Position numbers and translations under genes: made by a program | Notes under the pieces: generated by a model | Database searches by the model: none | What the model was told of the DNA's origin: nothing | What the model saw: the letters and a program-made list of their open reading frames with translations, nothing else | Assembly: GCA_013203595.1 (NCBI GenBank) | Contig: JABMNT010000227.1 | Coordinates: 1-64,000 of the forward strand | Direction: 5' to 3' | DNA length: 64,000 nt | Source: Rhodospirillales bacterium | GTDB taxonomy: Bacteria; Pseudomonadota; Alphaproteobacteria; Rhodospirillales; Casp-alpha2 | Part shown: positions 8,681 to 17,789 of the stretch, one piece after another | How the letters are laid out: each line of letters opens with the position of its first letter | Position numbering within the stretch: position 1 is the stretch's first letter

Positions 8681-9430
8681 ATGTCCGACGCCGCCATATC
8701 CATCGAAAACCTGACCCTCGGCTATGATCAGCACCCGGCTGTCCACCATCTGGACGGCCAGTTTGCGGTCGGCAGCCTGACTGCGATCGTCGGTCCCAAT
8801 GGGGCCGGTAAATCAACCCTGCTGCAGGGTCTGATGGGACTACTGGCACCGCTTGACGGGCATATTGATCTGGGCCCCTGGGCAATTTCGGATTTTGGTT
8901 TTCTGCCGCAACAGGCGCAGCTGGATATCAGTTTCCCGATATCGGTTCTGGACACGGTCTGTCTCGGGTTTTATCGCGATGCCGGGCTTTTCGGCGGGGT
9001 TACGCCGGCGATGATTGAGCGGGCGCGGACGGCGCTCAGGGAGGTCGGGCTGGAGGGTTTCGAGGAACGTCCGTCCGGGGCCCTGTCGCGTGGCCAGTTC
9101 CAGCGGGTCCTGTTCGCCCGCTTGATGGTGCAGGACGCAGCGCTTATTTTACTGGATGAGCCGTTTACCGCCATTGATGATAAAACCTGTGCGGATCTGC
9201 TGGCCATTATCCACGGCTGGCACCGGGACGGACGCACGGTGATTGCCGTTCTCCATGATTATAACCTGATTCGCGGGCATTTTCCCGACACCCTGTTGCT
9301 GGCCCGCGAGTGTCTGGCCTGGGGCCCCACCTCTGACGTGCTGAGCCCCGAAAATCTGTCGCGGGCGCACCTGATGTCGCAGGCCTGGGCGGAAGATGCA
9401 CCGGTCTGTGTGCGGGTGGATGCGGCATGA
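8681..9430 (+). CDS. znuC: zinc ABC transporter ATP-binding protein
   Basis: The 249-residue ATPase has Walker A GPNGAGKST, signature LSRGQFQRVLFARL, Walker B ALILLDEPF and the switch histidine in AVLHDYNLI. It belongs to the metal (zinc/manganese) branch of ABC importers. The Zur box upstream points to zinc. I start it at ATG 8681 (MSDAAISIENL); an upstream GTG at 8642 would overlap the small ORF. It overlaps znuB by 4 bases (ATGA). No periplasmic binding protein (znuA) or zur gene is in the window. Confidence 0.93.
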   Translation: MSDAAISIENLTLGYDQHPAVHHLDGQFAVGSLTAIVGPNGAGKSTLLQGLMGLLAPLDGHIDLGPWAISDFGFLPQQAQLDISFPISVLDTVCLGFYRDAGLFGGVTPAMIERARTALREVGLEGFEERPSGALSRGQFQRVLFARLMVQDAALILLDEPFTAIDDKTCADLLAIIHGWHRDGRTVIAVLHDYNLIRGHFPDTLLLARECLAWGPTSDVLSPENLSRAHLMSQAWAEDAPVCVRVDAA

Positions 9431-10317
9431 CGGTCGGCGAATTTCTGTTTGATCCGTTTATCGGCTCTGAGGCCATGCGCCGGGCGCTGGCGGCGTCCCT
9501 CGCCATTTCCGTGGCCGGTGCGCCATTGGGGGTGATGCTGATCATTCGCCGCATGGCCCTGGCCGGCGATGTGCTCACCCATACCCTGTTGCCCGGTGTC
9601 GCGGTGGCCTTTCTGCTGGCCGGCGAATCGCCGCTTGTCATGATCATCGGCGGGACCTTGAGCGGCTTGCTGGCGGTTTATCTGTCGATGCTGGTGTCGC
9701 GTTCAACCATCCTGCGCGAAGATACCAGTCTGGCTGCGTTTTATGTGTTGTCGCTGGCCATCGGGGTGTTGCTGTTGTCCTTTGGTGCTGACGATCCCCA
9801 TGGCGATGCAGCCGAGGAACTTCTGCATATTCTGTTTGGCAATGCCCTGGAAATTGACCAGGCGACGCTGTTGACGATTGCCATCATTTCGACGGGATCG
9901 CTGATTGTTCTGGCTGTCATCTACCGGCTTTTGGTTATCGAAAGCTTTGATCCGGTTTTTCTGCGCTCGGTGGGTGGGCCGGGGGCATTGGTGCATATGG
10001 TTTTCATGACCCTGATCGTCCTGAACCTGATTGCCGGTGCGGTGACCATCGGCACCATGCTGGCGATCGGTCTGATGACCGTGCCGGGTGCGGCGGCCCG
10101 CATGTGGACGCAGGATCTGGGCCGGGTCATTGCCATCGCCATCGCCATCGCCGTTTTCGCCAGCCTGTCCGGTCTGATCGCGGCCTATCATTTAAGCCTG
10201 CCGCCGGGCCCTGCGATCATCCTGATGGCCGGACTTTGTTTTATGGCCTCGATTGTTTTTGGCCGGCAGAACGGCTTGATCCAGCGCCTGCGACACCCCG
10301 CCCATCTGGAGGGCTAG
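9427..10317 (+). CDS. znuB: zinc ABC transporter permease
   Basis: The 296-residue, very hydrophobic protein of the ABC-3 family has about eight membrane segments. It includes the cytoplasmic-loop motif RRMALAGDVLTHTLLPGVAV, which contacts the ATPase, and IGTMLAIGLMTVPGAAA near the C-terminus. Its start overlaps the znuC stop (ATGA), implying coupled translation. With znuC it forms a high-affinity zinc uptake channel, and the zinc-binding protein must be encoded elsewhere. Confidence 0.93.
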   Translation: MTVGEFLFDPFIGSEAMRRALAASLAISVAGAPLGVMLIIRRMALAGDVLTHTLLPGVAVAFLLAGESPLVMIIGGTLSGLLAVYLSMLVSRSTILREDTSLAAFYVLSLAIGVLLLSFGADDPHGDAAEELLHILFGNALEIDQATLLTIAIISTGSLIVLAVIYRLLVIESFDPVFLRSVGGPGALVHMVFMTLIVLNLIAGAVTIGTMLAIGLMTVPGAAARMWTQDLGRVIAIAIAIAVFASLSGLIAAYHLSLPPGPAIILMAGLCFMASIVFGRQNGLIQRLRHPAHLEG

Positions 10318-10351
10318 CGGGTCTCGGGCGACGGCCTGACCCGGGCTTTTT
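10318..10351 (+). terminator. probable intrinsic terminator after znuB
   Basis: The arms CGGGTC (10318-10323) and GACCCG (10338-10343) are followed by GGC and a T run at 10347-10351. It lies between the converging znuB and SDR genes, starting right after the znuB stop. Confidence 0.5.
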
Positions 10352-10384
10352 GCCGGTTACGCGGGCCGCCGTTCGCGGACGTTA

Positions 10385-11167
10385 TCAGACCACCTTGCAC
10401 AGGCCGCCATCGACATTGATGGCCGTGCCGGTGATATAGGAGCCGGCGTCGGAGGCCAGAAAGCAGGCCATATTGGCAAATTCCTCGGGCAGGCCGAGAC
10501 GACCCAAGGGCTGATCCTGACCGGCTTCCGCATACCAGTCGTCCAGTGAAATATCGCGCGGATCTTCGGCATGGCGGCGCTCCCACTGGTCACTGCGGAT
10601 TTTGCCGACCAGCATGCCGTTGACCAGGATGTTATAGGGCGCGCCTTCGTTTGAAAGCACCTTCATCAGCGCCATGCCGGCGGCACGGCTGACAGCAGTC
10701 GGTGCGCCTTCCGCACCCGGCATTTTTGCACCGACGTTCAGCACATTGATAATCCGGCCCCAGCGCCTCTCACGCATGCCGGGGATGACCCGGCGGCAGA
10801 GCCGGATCGAGGCAAACAGTTTTAAGTCCAGATCGTCCTGCCACAGTTCATCACTGACGTCGAGAAACGGGCCGCGCTGCGAGGTGCCGGCATTGTTAAC
10901 CAGAATATCAATGCCGCCCAGCTCGGCTTCGGCCCTGGTCACGGCCTGATCGCAGTCCTCGGCCAGGCGAATATCGGCGGCGATGGCGACGACTTTGCCG
11001 GAGCCTGCTTTTTCGATCTCGGCCTTGGCCCGATCCAGCGGTTCCTGACGGCGGGCGATAATCGCAACGTTGGCGCCCGAGCGCACATATTCGGTGGCGA
11101 TCGCCTTGCCCAGGCCCAGGCTGCCGCCGGTGATGATCGCATTGCGACCGTCCATTCGAATTTCCAT
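10385..11167 (-). CDS. SDR-family protein with altered catalytic motif
   Basis: The 260-residue Rossmann protein has the nucleotide-binding TGGSLGLGKA and NNAGTSQ motifs of classical short-chain dehydrogenases. At the active site, however, the usual YxxxK is replaced: APTAVSRAAGMALMKVL aligns Tyr to Thr and Lys to Arg. The serine position (INVLNVGAKMPG) is also not canonical. Such SDRs form a subfamily whose chemistry is uncertain; it may act as a non-redox or binding protein. GGGAG precedes the ATG. It ends in a GG-rich nucleotide-sugar-like tail (ITGTAINVDGG), as most SDRs do. Confidence 0.85.
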   Translation of the reverse strand: MEIRMDGRNAIITGGSLGLGKAIATEYVRSGANVAIIARRQEPLDRAKAEIEKAGSGKVVAIAADIRLAEDCDQAVTRAEAELGGIDILVNNAGTSQRGPFLDVSDELWQDDLDLKLFASIRLCRRVIPGMRERRWGRIINVLNVGAKMPGAEGAPTAVSRAAGMALMKVLSNEGAPYNILVNGMLVGKIRSDQWERRHAEDPRDISLDDWYAEAGQDQPLGRLGLPEEFANMACFLASDAGSYITGTAINVDGGLCKVV

Positions 11168-11340
11168 TTTAATCTCCCGTCAAATAAGAGCCCGGTCGGC
11201 TCCGCCCGGCACAATAACGATATTAAAAGTGGCGCATCAAGTTTATAAGGACCAAAATTCAGACTCTTCCCGGATGGCCGGCTTGCCGGTTGCCGGGATT
11301 TAAATTGATTTACCACGACGCTTAAAACAGGGAGCTAAAA

Positions 11341-11724
11341 ATGGACGAAGCACGCTATGACGCGGGAATGAAGGTGCGCCGGGAGGTCCTGGGCGACGCC
11401 CATGTGGACCGCTCACTGGCCCAGGCCGATGATCTGACCAAATCGCTGCAGGATATGGTTGTCGAGTTCGGCTGGGGTGCCGTGTGGACCCGGCCCGGCC
11501 TTGAGCGGAAAACCCGGAGCCTGATTAATCTCGCCATGCTGACCGCGCTCAACCGGCCCCATGAACTGGCGGCTCACCTGAAAGGGGCCATCAATAATGG
11601 GTGCAGCCGCGAGGAAATCGTCGAGGTCACCTTACAGACCGCCGCCTATTGCGGCCTGCCCGCAGCCATCGATACCATGCGCCAGGTCAAGCAATTGTTT
11701 GATGAACTGGACGGCAATCCGTAA
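11341..11724 (+). CDS. carboxymuconolactone decarboxylase family protein (PcaC-like)
   Basis: The 127-residue protein has the PcaC-like pattern: FGWGAVWTRPGLERKTRS, LTALNRPHELAAHLKGAINN and EIVEVTLQTAAYCGLPAAID. This small all-helical family includes 4-carboxymuconolactone decarboxylase of the beta-ketoadipate pathway and thiol-based AhpD-like proteins. The AhpD CxxC is absent, favouring the decarboxylase branch. GGGAG lies before the ATG. It sits between two SDR genes on the other strand, which suggests a catabolic locus. No other pca gene is visible, so the true substrate is open. Confidence 0.85.
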   Translation: MDEARYDAGMKVRREVLGDAHVDRSLAQADDLTKSLQDMVVEFGWGAVWTRPGLERKTRSLINLAMLTALNRPHELAAHLKGAINNGCSREEIVEVTLQTAAYCGLPAAIDTMRQVKQLFDELDGNP

Positions 11725-11790
11725 CTTTCCCGAACAAAGACGGAGCGAACGGGCCTATGCGTGACGTGATTTTGCGGGCATAGCAGCAGT

Positions 11791-12576
11791 TCACGGGTTG
11801 TCGGGAAAATCGATCCAGTTGAAAAGCTGCAGGCCACCATCGACGATCAGCGTGGTTCCTGTGACATAGCCCATGAAATCGTTGGACAGCAGGGCCATGG
11901 CGGCGCGCGCGATATCATCGGCATGACCAAACCGGCCCATGGGGATTTTTCGCTTTGGCTGGAAGGCATCGTCACTGGTGGCAAACCCACCCCCCGGGAT
12001 GGCGCCCGGCGCAATGCCGTTGACGCGGATGCCGTCGGGTCCCAGTTCGCGGGCAAGTTCCTTCATGATCATGGTCATGCCGGCTTTTGATGCCGAATAA
12101 TGGGCCAGGTTGCGGGGCTCGGTGGCGTGCAGGGACGTGAGATACAGCAGGCGCCCGGCGACCTTGGCCTGGCGCATGGCCGATGCGGCCTGGCGGCCAA
12201 GCAGGAATCCCGACCGCAGGTTGGTATTGATCATGGCATCAAAGGTGTCTTCGGAGACGCTGAGCGCAAGGTCTTTTTCGTGGCGCTGCGGACAGGCCGA
12301 ATGGACAAAGATCGAAGGCGGTGCATCGGCAACAAATTCCCAGACGGCGCGCCAGCCGGTGGTGTCGGACAGGTCGCTGACGATGGATCGCGGGGTTTTG
12401 CCGATCGTTGATATTTCATCGACGACGGCGGACAGCCGCGCTGCATCGACATCGGTAACTGTCAACAAAGCCCCTTCTGCAGCCAGGTGCGTGGCAATGG
12501 CACGGCCAATATTCGACGCCGCACCGGTAACCAGTGCGCGCTCGCCCTCAAACAGTTCAACGCCGATAATGCTCAT
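11791..12576 (-). CDS. SDR-family oxidoreductase
   Basis: The 261-residue protein has the cofactor motif TGAASNIGRA, Asp in the adenine pocket (DVDAARL), the catalytic Ser in YLTSLHA and an intact YSASK (Tyr-x-x-x-Lys). It is therefore a competent NAD(P)H-dependent dehydrogenase or reductase. I start it at ATG 12576, preceded by AGGAGA; the frame extends to 12678 without family sequence. Substrate unknown. It converges with the PcaC-like gene and is divergent from the SLC13 transporter. Confidence 0.9.
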   Translation of the reverse strand: MSIIGVELFEGERALVTGAASNIGRAIATHLAAEGALLTVTDVDAARLSAVVDEISTIGKTPRSIVSDLSDTTGWRAVWEFVADAPPSIFVHSACPQRHEKDLALSVSEDTFDAMINTNLRSGFLLGRQAASAMRQAKVAGRLLYLTSLHATEPRNLAHYSASKAGMTMIMKELARELGPDGIRVNGIAPGAIPGGGFATSDDAFQPKRKIPMGRFGHADDIARAAMALLSNDFMGYVTGTTLIVDGGLQLFNWIDFPDNP

Positions 12577-12805
12577 ATCTTCTGATCTCCTGCTGCGCGG
12601 CCTGACAACGGCCAACGGATGTCCAATTGGTTTGATAACCCCTGTCCATATGGTTGATCGTGTATCTGAATATTGCAAATTGTTTATTTGCCTGGGCTAT
12701 GATTTAAAAAATCAGCGGCACTTTATTGGCGAACACCTGTACATTTCCGCTATTTATACCGACCATGCGGGCGAGGCATTGGCCCGCAGGTTGGCAGGTG
12801 ATTAT

Positions 12806-14281
12806 ATGATTGAGAAGCAAGAAACTGAGCGAAACCCGTATGTGCGGGCTGTTGCCATACCGGCCGGTATGCTGCTGTTCGCTGTTTTGATTTTGCTGCC
12901 GCCTCCCATGGCGATGGATCCTCTGGCCTGGCGGGTTGCCTGCACGGCGGCTCTGATGGCGGTCTGGTGGCTTACCGAAGCCGTGCCCGTCGCCATCACG
13001 GCGCTGCTGCCGATCATCCTGTTTCCGTTTCTGGGCGTGGCGACGCTCAAACAGGCAACGCAGCCCTATGCCAACCCGCTGGTCTTTCTGTTTATGGGCG
13101 GATTTATCATTGCCCTTGCGGTGGAGCGCTGGAACCTGCATCGGCGGATTGCCCTGAATGTCCTCAATGCCTTCGGCTTCCGTCCCGCCGCCCTGGTCGG
13201 CGGCTTCATGATTGCGACGGCGGCGTTGAGCATGTGGGTCAGCAATACGGCGACCACCGTGATGATGTTGCCGATCGGGTTATCCGTCATTTCGTTACTT
13301 CACAGCGAGGGGGTCAGCATCCTGCCCCGGCAGGAAGACCGCAATCTGTCGATTGCCCTGTTGCTGGGCATTGGCTATGCGGCCAGCGTTGGCGGACTGG
13401 GCACCCTGGTGGGCACACCGCCCAATGCCCTTCTTGCCGGCTATATGTTTGAGGTCCATGGGCGCACCATTGGTTTCGGCAAATGGATGCTGGTCGGTAT
13501 CCCCATGGTGCTGATGCTGTTGCCGATCGCCTGGTTTGTGCTCACCCGGATTGCCTTTCCCGTTGGCCGTCAGGAAATTCCGGGTGCCCGCGCCAGTATT
13601 GAACGCGAAATCAAACAGCTGGGCCCCATGTCGGTCCAGGAAAAGTCGGTGGCCGTCGTGTTTGCGTTGACGGCCCTGCTCTGGGTGGCCCGGCCGTTGA
13701 TCAACAGTATCCTGCCAGGCTTGTCACTCAGCGACCCGGCCATCGCCCTGTTTGGCGCATTGGCGCTGTTTATCATTCCTGCCAATTTGAAGACCGGCGA
13801 ATTTTTGATGAACTGGGAGTGGGCGAAGCGGCTGCCCTGGGCAGTGCTCATCCTGTTTGGCGGCGGTCTGAGTTTGGCGTCGGCCATCGAGGGCTCGGGA
13901 CTCGACGCCTGGTTCGGGATGGCGTTTGCCGGGATCGACGCCTGGCCGGTTCTTGCGGTCCTGGCCGTCGTCATTTCCGTGATGGTTTTTTTGACAGAAT
14001 TAACATCGAACACAGCGACCGCTGCCGTATTTCTGCCGGTCCTGGGCGCCGCGGCAGCGACATTCGGCGTCGATGCCATGCTGTTTGTCGCCCCGGCGGC
14101 CCTGGCTGCCAGCTGCGCCTTTATGATGCCGGTCGCTACCCCGCCCAATGCTATCGTCTTTGGCAGCGGATATATTACCGTGGCGCAAATGGCGAAAGCC
14201 GGCCTGTTGCTGAATTTTGCCGCCATTGGTTTGATTCTACTGATCGCCTATACGGCTTTGCGATGGGCGTTTCTGATCTAG
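12806..14281 (+). CDS. SLC13/DASS-family anion (dicarboxylate-type) transporter
   Basis: The 491-residue protein from ATG 12806 (MIEKQETERN) has about 11-12 membrane segments. It shows the two sodium/substrate-site hallmarks of the divalent-anion:Na+ symporters: SNTATTVMMLPI and, in the second repeat, ELTSNTATAAVFLPVL, each followed by a P-P-N loop (VGTPPNALL and VATPPNAIV). It probably imports a di- or tricarboxylate or related anion with sodium. The open frame reaches back to 12110, antisense to the SDR gene, but that part is not transporter-like. Confidence 0.92.
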   Translation: MIEKQETERNPYVRAVAIPAGMLLFAVLILLPPPMAMDPLAWRVACTAALMAVWWLTEAVPVAITALLPIILFPFLGVATLKQATQPYANPLVFLFMGGFIIALAVERWNLHRRIALNVLNAFGFRPAALVGGFMIATAALSMWVSNTATTVMMLPIGLSVISLLHSEGVSILPRQEDRNLSIALLLGIGYAASVGGLGTLVGTPPNALLAGYMFEVHGRTIGFGKWMLVGIPMVLMLLPIAWFVLTRIAFPVGRQEIPGARASIEREIKQLGPMSVQEKSVAVVFALTALLWVARPLINSILPGLSLSDPAIALFGALALFIIPANLKTGEFLMNWEWAKRLPWAVLILFGGGLSLASAIEGSGLDAWFGMAFAGIDAWPVLAVLAVVISVMVFLTELTSNTATAAVFLPVLGAAAATFGVDAMLFVAPAALAASCAFMMPVATPPNAIVFGSGYITVAQMAKAGLLLNFAAIGLILLIAYTALRWAFLI

Positions 14282-14490
14282 TTGCGCTGGCCCGGCGTGC
14301 CACGGGTAAAGACCGTACCCGGAATCGATCCTTGCTATTCACACTGTACGAACCCAGCAACCGATTTGGTCCGGTCCGGCAGAACACTTTATACTGAAAT
14401 TATCGGTCTTCACCATTTACAGTTTAGCGCGGTGCCGTATCCTGACCCGGCCCCGCAGGTACCCGATAATTAAACAGGTTCGCATACACA

Positions 14491-15261
14491 ATGATCGAGA
14501 CAGATTCCTTTACCAGTGAAACCAGTTCCCTGCTGGCGGATCGCGTCAGTGTTCGCCGCTACAGCGATAAGCCGGTCCCTGCGGCGCTGGTCGATGCCGT
14601 TCTGCAGGCCGCATTTCGGGCCCCGACATCGTCGAATATTCAGGCCTATAGCGTTGTCGTGGTCAGGGATCAGGAAAGGCTGAAATTGCTTTCGGCGGTT
14701 ACCGGCAACCAGAAGCATGTGGCCGCAACACCGGTTTTTCTGGCTTTCTGCGCGGACCTGACACGCATGCAGGCGGCCATGGAGAAAAATGGCAAATCGA
14801 TTGAAGCCAACAATCTGGAACTGGGACTGGTGTCGTCCATTGATGCGGCCCTGGTTGGCATGGCGACCTCGCTGGTTGCCGAATCCTTCGGCCTGAAGGG
14901 CGTCATGATCGGTGCGGTGCGTAATGACCCAACGGAAGTCGCACGGATCCTCGGGTTGCCGAAACGGGTGTTTTGCGTGTTTGGCATGTGTCTGGGCTGG
15001 CCTGACGAAGCACCGGTGCAAAAACCAAGGATGGCACAGCAGGCCATGGTGCATTACGAAACCTATGGAAATCACGGGGCGGATGGGGATCCGGTGGCCA
15101 TGCTCGAGGCCTATGACCGGGATCTGTATGCCCATTATACGGCGATGCAGAAATTGTCGGCGGAGGATTCATGGACCGCTGAAATCGCGAAAAAATTCTC
15201 GCCACAGCCGCGTGCCGGTTTGCGGGCGGCCCTGCGGGAACGCGGGTTTGATTTTCTGTAG
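14491..15261 (+). CDS. NfsA/Frp-type flavin nitroreductase
   Basis: The 256-residue protein belongs to the FMN-dependent nitroreductase superfamily. The N-terminal RVSVRRYSDKPVP and AAFRAPTSSNIQAYS bind FMN, and GLGLPKRVFCVFGMCLGWPD-like sequence (here ILGLPKRVFCVFGMCLGWP) is typical of the NfsA/Frp branch, followed by the C-terminal extension of that group. It should reduce nitro, quinone or flavin substrates with NAD(P)H. There is no strong ribosome site, but the start matches the family. It is followed by the hydrolase gene after 39 bases. Confidence 0.9.
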   Translation: MIETDSFTSETSSLLADRVSVRRYSDKPVPAALVDAVLQAAFRAPTSSNIQAYSVVVVRDQERLKLLSAVTGNQKHVAATPVFLAFCADLTRMQAAMEKNGKSIEANNLELGLVSSIDAALVGMATSLVAESFGLKGVMIGAVRNDPTEVARILGLPKRVFCVFGMCLGWPDEAPVQKPRMAQQAMVHYETYGNHGADGDPVAMLEAYDRDLYAHYTAMQKLSAEDSWTAEIAKKFSPQPRAGLRAALRERGFDFL

Positions 15262-15300
15262 GGCTGTGGCGATTAAATCAAATACTAAAGGGGGCGAGAT

Positions 15301-16146
15301 ATGGCTTTTGTTGCAGTAGACGGCGTCAATCTTTTCTATGAGGAAGCCGGAAGTGGACACCCGCTTTTGTTCCTGCATGAGTTTGGCGGCGATGCGCGTA
15401 CCTGGGAGCAGCAGGTACGCTATTTTTCCAGGCGTTACCGCTGTATCGTCACGGCTGCCCGGGGCTACCCGCCATCGGATGTGCCGGATGATGAAAACGC
15501 CTATGGCTGGCAACAGAACATTGCCGATGCCGTCGCTGTACTTGATCACCTGGGGATCGCCAGGGCCCATGTGATTGGCCTGAGTATGGGGGCCTATATC
15601 GGCTTGCAGATGTCGCTGCGCCATGCCGACCGCCTGTCAGCCCTGGTTGCCGCCAGTGGTGGTTCGGGTGCGCATCCGCCAACGCGCGATCAGTTTATCT
15701 CCGATACCCTGGCCGGCGCCGAGCGCATGCTGGCCAGTGGCGCGGTTCCGGCCGATGAGCTGGCCCATAATCCGAGCCGCATCCAGCTTAAAGACAAGGA
15801 TCCCCGTGGCTGGCAGGAGTTTCGCGATCAACTGGCCGAACATCCGGCGACTGGCAGCGCCTATACCTTCCGGCGGGTTCAGGCGGCGCGCCCCGGCCTG
15901 CATGATTTCGCGCCCGGATTGGCGGCATCGACTGTGCCAACGCTGCTGATGGTCGGCGACGAGGATGAGGCCTGCCTTGACGTTAATCTGTGGCTGAAGC
16001 GGACAATGCCGATGGCCGGGTTGACGGTATTTCCGAAAGCCGGCCACCTGATCAATCTGGAAGAGCCGGCGCGCTTTAACGCGCAATGTGCCGATTTTTT
16101 GATTGCAGCCGAAAAACAACAATGGAAGGCACGAAACAGTGTCTGA
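15301..16146 (+). CDS. alpha/beta hydrolase
   Basis: The 281-residue alpha/beta-hydrolase fold protein has an oxyanion-hole segment LFLHEFGGDARTW, nucleophile elbow GLSMGAYIG (Ser), probable acid in GDEDEACLDVN and the catalytic His in AGHLINLEEP. It resembles ester or enol-lactone hydrolases of catabolic pathways. GGGGG precedes the ATG. With the nitroreductase before it and the molybdenum hydroxylase after it, a role in opening or cleaving an aromatic or heterocyclic intermediate is possible but inferred. Confidence 0.88.
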   Translation: MAFVAVDGVNLFYEEAGSGHPLLFLHEFGGDARTWEQQVRYFSRRYRCIVTAARGYPPSDVPDDENAYGWQQNIADAVAVLDHLGIARAHVIGLSMGAYIGLQMSLRHADRLSALVAASGGSGAHPPTRDQFISDTLAGAERMLASGAVPADELAHNPSRIQLKDKDPRGWQEFRDQLAEHPATGSAYTFRRVQAARPGLHDFAPGLAASTVPTLLMVGDEDEACLDVNLWLKRTMPMAGLTVFPKAGHLINLEEPARFNAQCADFLIAAEKQQWKARNSV

Positions 16147-16440
16147 TCAGACCCGCGAGGCGCAGTGATAAAAAAAAGGTGTTCCGGTTACCGGTGGCAG
16201 TTCCTGAAACGTGGGCATTTGGTTATGCCGCGGGTTATCGGGGATGCAAAGGGTTGACCGGTCCGGAGAATTTTTCAAGCCCGCTATTGTGTAATCGGCA
16301 AGCAAATGGAAAACTTGCAGCCTGAGATTTCTATTGGTTATGACAAATCAATCGCCGGATTGGTGGGCGCCGAAAGAAACCATGACATAGACAAGACATA
16401 GAAGAGTATCGCTTAAAATGAACAAGGAGTTCCCAAAATC
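16147..16440. other. intergenic stretch, no gene seen
   Basis: These 294 bases between the hydrolase and the molybdenum hydroxylase operon have short out-of-frame readings only. The end holds AAGGAG at about 16425-16431, the ribosome site of the next gene. No convincing promoter pair or hairpin was found. Confidence 0.5.
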
Positions 16441-17310
16441 GTGGCTGAATTGAAATATGAATCCCCGCAGACGACGGAAGCCGCTGTCGCACTGCTGGCG
16501 GCTGGTGGCCCGACGGCCCGGGTCTTCGCCGGTGGAACTGACCTGATGGTTCAAATGCATGAAGAAATGATCGAGCCGACATTGCTGGTTGATATCAAAC
16601 GGATCAGCGAGACCCGCCAGATTACCTTCGAGGACGACTATGTGCGTATCGGTGCCGCCGTTACCGGCGCTGAGCTTGGCGAGCATGCGGAACTCAAGGC
16701 GATGTGGCCGGGGGTCGTTGAAGCGGTCGAGCTCATCGGTTCCTATCAGGTTCAGGGGCGGGCGACAATTGGCGGCAATCTTTGCAATGCGTCGCCGGCG
16801 GCGGACAGCGTTCCCGCGCTTATCGCGGCTGCGGCCCGGGTTGTGATCGCCGGGCCTGGCGGAGTCCGTGACATCCCGGTTGAAGATATGCCGGTGGGGC
16901 CGGGCCGGACGTCGCTGGCAGCGGGCGAATTTGTGACCTCCCTACTGTTGCCGAAGCGCGCTGAACGGGCCGGTGATGCCTATCTGCGGTTTATTCCCCG
17001 CACCGAGATGGATATCGCTGTCGTCGGTGTTGGCGTTTCGGTTACGCTTAATCCTGACGGTACCTGTGCAACGGCAAGAATGGCGCTGGGCGCAGTTGCG
17101 CCGACCGCCAGGCTGGTCAAGGCGGCGTCAGATATCCTGGTCGGCAACAAGCTGGATCATGCGGTGCTGGAGGCTTTGGCGGAGGCGGCAAGTGACGCCT
17201 GCTCGCCGATTGATGACAAACGAGGAACTATTGTGTTCCGGACAAAAGTGGCCGGGGTGCTGGCCTGCAGGGCTGCGGCTATTGCCTGGCAACGCGCGGA
17301 GAAAAACTAA
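16441..17310 (+). CDS. molybdenum hydroxylase, FAD-binding medium subunit
   Basis: The 289-residue protein is the FAD subunit of a xanthine-dehydrogenase-family enzyme. The FAD motifs are AGGTDLMVQM (residues about 36-45) and TIGGNLCNASPAADSVPALI (about 110-129). The C-terminal CO-dehydrogenase flavoprotein domain follows. The start is GTG 16441 with AAGGAG upstream. It overlaps the next gene by TAATG. It passes electrons from the iron-sulfur subunit to NAD or another acceptor. Confidence 0.93.
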   Translation: MAELKYESPQTTEAAVALLAAGGPTARVFAGGTDLMVQMHEEMIEPTLLVDIKRISETRQITFEDDYVRIGAAVTGAELGEHAELKAMWPGVVEAVELIGSYQVQGRATIGGNLCNASPAADSVPALIAAAARVVIAGPGGVRDIPVEDMPVGPGRTSLAAGEFVTSLLLPKRAERAGDAYLRFIPRTEMDIAVVGVGVSVTLNPDGTCATARMALGAVAPTARLVKAASDILVGNKLDHAVLEALAEAASDACSPIDDKRGTIVFRTKVAGVLACRAAAIAWQRAEKN

Positions 17311-17789
17311 TGGCTAAAAATTTTGTAACGACCACGATCAATGGCGACGAGGTTGAGTTTGCCAGTTATCCGGGACAGTCCCTGCTCGACGTTCTGCGCA
17401 GTGAACTGCACATGACCGGGACAAAAAACGGATGCGGCAGCGGCGATTGTGGCGCCTGCACGGTGGTGCTCAACGGGCGGCCGGTCAATGCCTGCCTGGT
17501 GCTCGGGGTTGAGCTTGATGGCGCGGAAATTGAAACCATCGAGGGCATGGCGACGGGCACCAAGCTGCATCCCCTGCAGCAGAAGTTTCTCGATCATGCG
17601 GCTTTGCAGTGCGGGATTTGCACGCCGGGTATTCTGACCATGGCAAAAGCGTTCCTTGAAAAAAATCCGGATCCGACGGAAAGCGAAGTCCGTTATGGAC
17701 TGGCCGGAAATCTGTGCCGTTGCACAGGTTATGACAAGATTGTACGTGCCGTGCTGGATGCGGCCGCAGACATGAGGGCAGACGGATAA
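17310..17789 (+). CDS. molybdenum hydroxylase, [2Fe-2S] small subunit
   Basis: The 159-residue protein has the plant-ferredoxin-type cluster motif GCGSGDCGACTVVL and the second [2Fe-2S] domain with CGICTPG and CRCTGYDKI, so both clusters are intact. The length is normal for CoxS-like subunits. It overlaps both neighbours by single-digit bases (TAATG on each side), so the three subunits are translated as a unit. Confidence 0.95.
   Translation: MAKNFVTTTINGDEVEFASYPGQSLLDVLRSELHMTGTKNGCGSGDCGACTVVLNGRPVNACLVLGVELDGAEIETIEGMATGTKLHPLQQKFLDHAALQCGICTPGILTMAKAFLEKNPDPTESEVRYGLAGNLCRCTGYDKIVRAVLDAAADMRADG

Noticed and set aside
12110-12805. 5' extension of the SLC13 frame
   Set aside because: It lies antisense to the SDR gene, is not membrane-like and has no relation to transporters; the start at 12806 fits.
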